In this document: piece after piece, positions 7,368 to 10,481 of the stretch
Layout: each line of letters opens with the position of its first letter
Position numbering within the stretch: the stretch's first letter is position 1
Assembly: GCA_946481605.1 (NCBI GenBank)
Contig: CAMLPA010000086.1
Location: forward strand, 1-10,481
DNA: 10,481 nt
Origin: an uncultured Flavihumibacter sp.
GTDB lineage: Bacteria > Bacteroidota > Bacteroidia > Chitinophagales > Chitinophagaceae
Reading direction: 5' to 3'
Notes under the pieces: model-generated
Databases searched by the model: none
Seen by the model: the letters and a program-made list of their open reading frames with translations, nothing else
What the model was told of the DNA's origin: nothing
Program-made: the position numbers and the translations under genes

Positions 7368-7776
7368 ACTTTTTACCCCCGATCTCCTGGCACAATTCCA
7401 CCAGCACACCACCCGTAGTTTTTGGATGTACAAAGCAGATCAGTTTATTGTCGGCCCCGCGTTTGGGTTCGGGATTAATGATTGTAAATCCTTCATTTTT
7501 AAGCCGTTCCATTTCAGCAAAAATATCATCCACCTCAAAGGCGATATGGTGTATCCCCTCCCCGTTCTTTTCGATGAACCGGTTGATTACCCCGTCCTCC
7601 GTTAACGATCCCAGCAATTCAACTTTGGAGGGTCCGGTCTGGAAAAAGGCCGTCCTTACCTGCTCTGAAACCACATCTTCCGTTTTGTAACAGCCGGTAT
7701 TCAGGAGTTTTTCATACAGGGGAATGGCTGTTTCCAGGTTTCTAACCGCTATGCCGATGTGTTCAATTCCTTTCAT
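7366..7776 (-). CDS. mce: Methylmalonyl-CoA epimerase
   Basis: Interconverts (R)- and (S)-methylmalonyl-CoA, linking propionyl-CoA metabolism to succinyl-CoA through the B12-dependent mutase. The 136-residue protein belongs to the glyoxalase/VOC fold, with two beta-alpha-beta-beta-beta modules at about 3-57 and 74-130. The expected metal ligands are visible: H6 in IEHIGIAV, E53 in KVELLG, H77 in GIHHIAFEV and E127 in LVELCQ. E53 stands where the Propionibacterium enzyme has Gln65, an exchange I believe is common in the family. VDDI after the second His and the FVHPKTTGGVLVEL block support epimerase over other VOC members. It is a single gene, convergent with rnc and divergent from iscS; no mutase genes are in view. 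No promoter match was found on its strand. The ATG at 7776 gives the usual family start. Confidence 0.92.
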   Translation of the reverse strand: MKGIEHIGIAVRNLETAIPLYEKLLNTGCYKTEDVVSEQVRTAFFQTGPSKVELLGSLTEDGVINRFIEKNGEGIHHIAFEVDDIFAEMERLKNEGFTIINPEPKRGADNKLICFVHPKTTGGVLVELCQEIGGKK

Positions 7777-7883
7777 TATGCCTTGTTTTTCAATCCTGCA
7801 GCGGATTTGGCACCATTGCTTTTATCTATGCCGGAATAACCAGAAATTATGACATAAGAAACGGAAACTCCAACCCTTTGCAG

Positions 7884-7891
7884 TATTTTTG
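7884..7891 (+). promoter_or_regulatory. Putative -7 element of the iscS-iscU-iscA promoter
   Basis: TATTTTTG matches the Bacteroidota -7 consensus TAnnTTTG exactly and is identical to the element before acpP. It lies 28 bases before the iscS start codon. No clear TTTG -33 element lies at the expected distance. No IscR-type operator palindrome was recognised in the 143-base gap shared with mce. Confidence 0.5.
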
Positions 7892-7919
7892 TGTTGTATA
7901 ATCAAATATAAACAAGACA

Positions 7920-9137
7920 ATGCTCAAATTTCCGATCTATCTCGATAATAATGCCACAACGCCGTGTGATCCGAGGGTAGTGGAAGCCATGTTGCCTTAT
8001 TTCACCGATCATTTCGGGAATGCGGCCAGCAGGAACCACTCTTTTGGCTGGAGCGCTGAAGAGGGCGTGGATTATGCAAGGGAGCAGGTGGCCAAACTGA
8101 TTGGCGCCGATCCCAAAGAGATCATTTTCACTTCAGGTGCCACCGAAGGCGATAACCTGGCCATCAAAGGTGTATATGAAATGTACGCCAGCAAAGGAAA
8201 CCACATCATTACCTGCGTTACCGAGCACAAAGCCGTGCTGGATACCTGCAAGCATATTGAAAAACAGGGTGGAGAAGTAACTTATCTTCCTGTAAATCCG
8301 GAAGGCCTCATTGACCTGAAAGAACTGGAAGCCGCTATAAAACCTACCACCATCCTCATCGCGATTATGTATGCGAACAACGAGGTGGGCGTGATTCAAC
8401 CTGTGAAAGAGATCAGTGCACTCGCCCGCAAAAATGGCGTGCTTTTCTTTACTGATGCCACACAGGCGGTAGGTAAAGTTCCGGTAGATGTGAACAAAGA
8501 TGGTATCGACCTGATGGCCTTCTCCGCACACAAAATGTATGGTCCGAAAGGTGTTGGCGCATTGTATGTTCGCCGCAAGAATCCCCGTGTGAAAGTGACC
8601 GCGCAGATGGACGGCGGCGGCCACGAAAGAGGCATGCGCAGTGGTACGCTGAATGTGCCCGGCATCGTTGGTCTGGGTAAAGCCTGCGAACTTTGCATGA
8701 CCGAAATGGAAGCCGATACCCAACGCATCAGCGCATTGCGCGATAAACTGGAAAATGCGCTTACCCAAATCGAAGAATCTTATGTGAACGGCAGCAAAGA
8801 GCACCGTCTGCCACACGTTTCCAATATTTCCTTCAAATATGTGGAAGGTGAAGGATTGATGATGGGCTTTAATAAGAACATCGCGCTTAGTTCAGGTTCC
8901 GCCTGTACTTCTGCGTCACTGGAACCCTCTTATGTGCTGAAAGCGCTGGGATTGGGCGATGACCTCGCGCACTCTTCCCTCCGTTTCGGACTGGGTCGCT
9001 TTACAACAGAAGAACAAGTTGATTATACAATAAAAGCTGTTACTGATACCGTGAACAAACTCCGCGAAATGAGTCCCCTGTGGGAAATGTTCAAGGAAGG
9101 TGTGGATATGGAATCGGTAGCATGGCAGCACCATTAA
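7920..9137 (+). CDS. iscS: Cysteine desulfurase IscS
   Basis: PLP enzyme that converts L-cysteine to L-alanine and holds the sulfur as a persulfide for Fe-S cluster assembly and other thio-transfer. The 405 residues match the E. coli enzyme in length and closely in sequence. PLP is bound at K205 in [11 protein letters not shown]. Supporting residues are H103 in [10 protein letters not shown] and D179 in FTDATQ. The mobile-loop catalytic cysteine is C329 in [17 protein letters not shown], the long-loop type I form that marks IscS/NifS rather than SufS. The C-terminus ([15 protein letters not shown] to QHH) resembles the IscU-docking end of E. coli IscS, so IscS is preferred over NifS. It is the first gene of iscS-iscU-iscA with a -7 element just upstream. 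No iscR precedes it; a divergent epimerase gene occupies that place. Confidence 0.97.
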   Translation: MLKFPIYLDNNATTPCDPRVVEAMLPYFTDHFGNAASRNHSFGWSAEEGVDYAREQVAKLIGADPKEIIFTSGATEGDNLAIKGVYEMYASKGNHIITCVTEHKAVLDTCKHIEKQGGEVTYLPVNPEGLIDLKELEAAIKPTTILIAIMYANNEVGVIQPVKEISALARKNGVLFFTDATQAVGKVPVDVNKDGIDLMAFSAHKMYGPKGVGALYVRRKNPRVKVTAQMDGGGHERGMRSGTLNVPGIVGLGKACELCMTEMEADTQRISALRDKLENALTQIEESYVNGSKEHRLPHVSNISFKYVEGEGLMMGFNKNIALSSGSACTSASLEPSYVLKALGLGDDLAHSSLRFGLGRFTTEEQVDYTIKAVTDTVNKLREMSPLWEMFKEGVDMESVAWQHH

Positions 9138-9138
9138 T

Positions 9139-9169
9139 AATTTTGAATGATGGATGTTGAATTTTGAAT
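9139..9169. repeat. AT-rich degenerate repeats in the iscS-iscU spacer
   Basis: The decamer AATTTTGAAT occurs at 9139-9148 and again at 9160-9169, with a GATGGATGTTG-like spacer between. A partial inverse echo follows at 9178-9186 (AACATCATT), allowing imperfect pairing with AATGATG at 9146-9152. The spacer (82 bases) is much longer than the 14-base iscU-iscA gap. It resembles short ATTCAAAATTCAACATTC-like strings I recall in Bacteroidota intergenic DNA. Function is unknown. Confidence 0.4.
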
Positions 9170-9219
9170 TATTCGCAAACATCATTTGAACGCAACATTC
9201 ACGATTAAAACAAAATATC

Positions 9220-9639
9220 ATGGCATACTCTGAAAAAGTGATCGACCACTATAATAACCCCAAAAATGTGGGCACACTGGATAAAGCGCAGAAGAATGTA
9301 GGTACCGGACTGGTAGGCGCTCCTGAATGCGGCGACGTAATGCGTCTGCAGATTGAAGTGGACGACGCTACCGGCGTAATCAAAGACGCTAAATTCAAAA
9401 CTTTCGGATGCGGTTCAGCCATCGCCTCCTCTTCTCTCGCCACAGAATGGCTGAAAGGAAAAACAGTTGACCAGGCCCTCAGCATCGACAACATGGAGAT
9501 CGTGGAAGAACTGAACCTTCCGCCCGTGAAAATTCACTGCTCCGTACTCGCTGAAGATGCCATCAAAGCCGCCATCAACGATTACCGCGTGAAGAACGGT
9601 CTGGAAGAACTCGTGTTCGAAGAGAAAGGTGTTCACTAA
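9220..9639 (+). CDS. iscU: Fe-S cluster assembly scaffold IscU
   Basis: Scaffold on which [2Fe-2S] and [4Fe-4S] clusters are built from IscS-derived sulfur before transfer to target proteins. The 139-residue protein carries all expected ligands: C37 and D39 in APECGDVM, C64 in FGCGSAIASS, and H106-C107 in KIHCSVLAEDAIKAAI. The motif LPPVK at 100-104 is the docking site for the HscA chaperone, and it is intact although no hscA or hscB lies alongside. The length and single-domain form exclude the three-domain NifU and the SufU insertion type. It follows iscS after an 82-base repetitive spacer and precedes iscA by 14 bases. The leader before its ATG is A-rich with no clear Shine-Dalgarno. Confidence 0.97.
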   Translation: MAYSEKVIDHYNNPKNVGTLDKAQKNVGTGLVGAPECGDVMRLQIEVDDATGVIKDAKFKTFGCGSAIASSSLATEWLKGKTVDQALSIDNMEIVEELNLPPVKIHCSVLAEDAIKAAINDYRVKNGLEELVFEEKGVH

Positions 9640-9653
9640 TTAAATTTCGTACG

Positions 9654-9986
9654 ATGATCTACGTGAGTGATAAGGCCAAAGACAAAGTGGGTAAGCTGAT
9701 GCAGGATGCTGCCATCGAAGGAGCAGGCGATTATTTCCTCCGTGTATCGGTGGTGGGTGGCGGATGCTCCGGCCTCAGCTATAAACTCGATTTCGACAAC
9801 GAGCAGAAACCCATGGACCAGGTATTTGAAGACAATGGCGTAAAAGTGGTGACGGACCTGAAAAGTTTTCTGTATCTCGTAAATACCACACTTGATTTCT
9901 CCGATGGGTTGAATGGAAAGGGTTTCTATTTTAGTAATCCGAATGCGAGCAGGAGTTGCGGGTGCGGAGAGAGTTTCGCAGTGTAG
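9654..9986 (+). CDS. iscA: A-type Fe-S carrier protein (IscA/HesB family)
   Basis: A-type carrier thought to accept clusters or iron from the scaffold and deliver them to apoproteins, especially for [4Fe-4S] targets. The 110 residues form one HesB-like domain. The three family cysteines are present: C38 in VVGGGCSGLSY, and C102 and C104 in SCGCGESF close to the C-terminus. The Asn-Pro block SNPNAS (94-99) precedes the CGCG end as usual. Context next to iscU favours IscA over SufA or ErpA, though A-type carriers overlap in sequence and function. It is the last gene of the isc operon; a strong terminator begins 31 bases after the stop. Confidence 0.94.
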   Translation: MIYVSDKAKDKVGKLMQDAAIEGAGDYFLRVSVVGGGCSGLSYKLDFDNEQKPMDQVFEDNGVKVVTDLKSFLYLVNTTLDFSDGLNGKGFYFSNPNASRSCGCGESFAV

Positions 9987-10017
9987 AATCTTTGTTTTTA
10001 GAATAATATTTCAGAAA

Positions 10018-10045
10018 GGCCGTACGGGAGTGCGGTCTTTTTTTT
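10018..10045 (+). terminator. Rho-independent terminator of the isc operon
   Basis: Stem GGCCGTAC (10018-10025) pairs with GTGCGGTC (10030-10037), 8 base pairs including two wobbles, around the loop GGGA. Eight T residues follow directly (10038-10045), and A residues before the stem extend the pairing. It lies 31 bases after the iscA stop and ends one base before an unrelated inverted-repeat arm. Confidence 0.85.
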
Positions 10046-10046
10046 G

Positions 10047-10198
10047 CTCGCAAAGGCGCTAAGACGCAAAGAGAACCCGTATTGCAGCAATATAGATGAG
10101 AAGGCCTATTCCGTCATCGAATTAGAGATCATATAAAACAACTATTCCCATCACCCAGCCGCATATCAACATCCTTTGCGCCTTAGCGCCTTTGCGAG
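10047..10198. repeat. Pair of 25-base inverted repeats with 8-base internal periodicity
   Basis: The arm at 10047-10071 and the arm at 10174-10198 are reverse complements with a single mismatch in 25 bases, separated by 102 bases. Each arm is three 8-base units: left TCGCAAAG, GCGCTAAG, ACGCAAAG (10048-10071); right CTTTGCGC, CTTAGCGC, CTTTGCGA (10174-10197). The interior has no gene and contains a small palindrome TATTGC-A-GCAATA (10080-10092). The near-identity of the arms suggests a mobile or REP/MITE-like dispersed repeat. No transposase is present and no flanking target duplication was recognised. The 298-base gap 9987-10284 otherwise holds only the isc terminator and the fumC promoter element. 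Confidence 0.7.
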
Positions 10199-10257
10199 AA
10201 TTCATTCCCTCCTTTTGCAAGAAACGCATCATCCCCCTATTCCCACCCGAAAACCCC

Positions 10258-10265
10258 TACCTTTG
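10258..10265 (+). promoter_or_regulatory. Putative -7 element of the fumC promoter
   Basis: TACCTTTG matches the Bacteroidota -7 consensus TAnnTTTG exactly and lies 19 bases before the fumC ATG, implying a very short leader. The nearest upstream TTTG (10214-10217) is too far away to be a standard -33 element, so the call rests on the -7 box alone. Confidence 0.45.
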
Positions 10266-10284
10266 CCCCGAAAATCTACCAAAA

Positions 10285-10481
10285 ATGGAATACAGAATAG
10301 AAAAAGACACAATGGGCGAAGTGAAAGTACCCGCCCAGGCTTATTTCGGCGCGCAAACCCAGCGTTCCATCGATAACTTCCGCATTGCGCAGGATATCAA
10401 CCGTATGCCGAAGGAGATCATCAAAGCCTTCGCTTACCTGAAAAAAGCGGCTGCTATTACCAATTTTGAAGCAGGTGTTCT
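10285..10481 (+). CDS. fumC: Class II fumarate hydratase, N-terminal part (cut by window end)
   Basis: Reversible hydration of fumarate to L-malate in the TCA cycle by the iron-independent class II fumarase of the aspartase/fumarase superfamily. The window holds the first 65 codons. The opening [20 protein letters not shown] and then [11 protein letters not shown] match the family start, in which EKD-MG, VP and the GAQTQRS block are strongly conserved. [18 protein letters not shown] continues the first helix. The active-site serine loop and signature lie beyond the edge, so fumarase cannot be separated from aspartase with full certainty, but GAQTQRS followed by NF-I favours FumC. It has its own promoter element and lies behind the isc terminator, so it is a separate transcription unit. 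Confidence 0.88.
   Translation, partial: MEYRIEKDTMGEVKVPAQAYFGAQTQRSIDNFRIAQDINRMPKEIIKAFAYLKKAAAITNFEAGV

Noticed and set aside
8133..8816. A 227-codon minus-strand open frame in iscS
   Set aside because: It is antisense to the conserved IscS core, including the PLP lysine region, and has no recognisable domain.
10047..10198. The repeat pair as a CRISPR array
   Set aside because: There are only two arms, in inverted rather than direct orientation, with a single 102-base interval and no cas genes.
10176..10376. A 66-codon plus-strand frame starting inside the inverted repeat and entering fumC
   Set aside because: It reads a different frame from fumC, starts in repeat DNA and yields a Pro/Arg/Ser-rich product with no support.

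Overview
The window reads as chromosomal DNA from a member of the Bacteroidota, most likely of the Chitinophagales/Chitinophagaceae type. The support is the gene order acpP-fabF-rnc, the presence of a methylmalonyl-CoA epimerase, promoters carrying the Bacteroidota -7 element TAnnTTTG, weak or absent Shine-Dalgarno sequences before most genes, and the protein sequences themselves. The genus is inferred only loosely. Coding density is high, nearly all genes are recognisable housekeeping or efflux genes, and no phage, transposase, CRISPR array, tRNA or rRNA is visible.

Layout. On the minus strand at the left (1-4259) is a tripartite RND efflux operon, read right to left: periplasmic adaptor, inner-membrane RND permease, then the first 14 codons of a further exported protein, probably the outer-membrane channel. 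A small GNAT acetyltransferase lies upstream on the same strand (4390-4827). It diverges from the plus-strand operon acpP-fabF-rnc (4913-7175), which encodes acyl carrier protein, beta-ketoacyl-ACP synthase II and RNase III. RNase III converges on a minus-strand methylmalonyl-CoA epimerase gene (7366-7776), and the two share a probable bidirectional terminator. Divergent from the epimerase is a compact plus-strand Fe-S assembly operon, iscS-iscU-iscA (7920-9986), closed by a strong intrinsic terminator. After a 298-base gap holding a striking inverted repeat, the window ends in the first 65 codons of a class II fumarase (fumC).

How the genes work together. The efflux genes should form one envelope-spanning pump. 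AcpP and FabF work directly together in fatty-acid elongation, with RNase III as the usual conserved passenger of that operon. IscS supplies sulfur to the scaffold IscU, and IscA is an A-type carrier; hscA, hscB, fdx and iscR are not adjacent. The epimerase (propionate/methylmalonyl-CoA) and fumarase (TCA cycle) are central-carbon enzymes whose products meet at succinate/fumarate.

I do not see a clearly new biological system. The items most worth a second look are the pair of 25-base inverted repeats built from 8-base units before fumC, the Asn at a metal-site position of RNase III, the minimal ISC cluster that keeps the chaperone-docking motif without the chaperones, and the repetitive AT-rich spacer between iscS and iscU.
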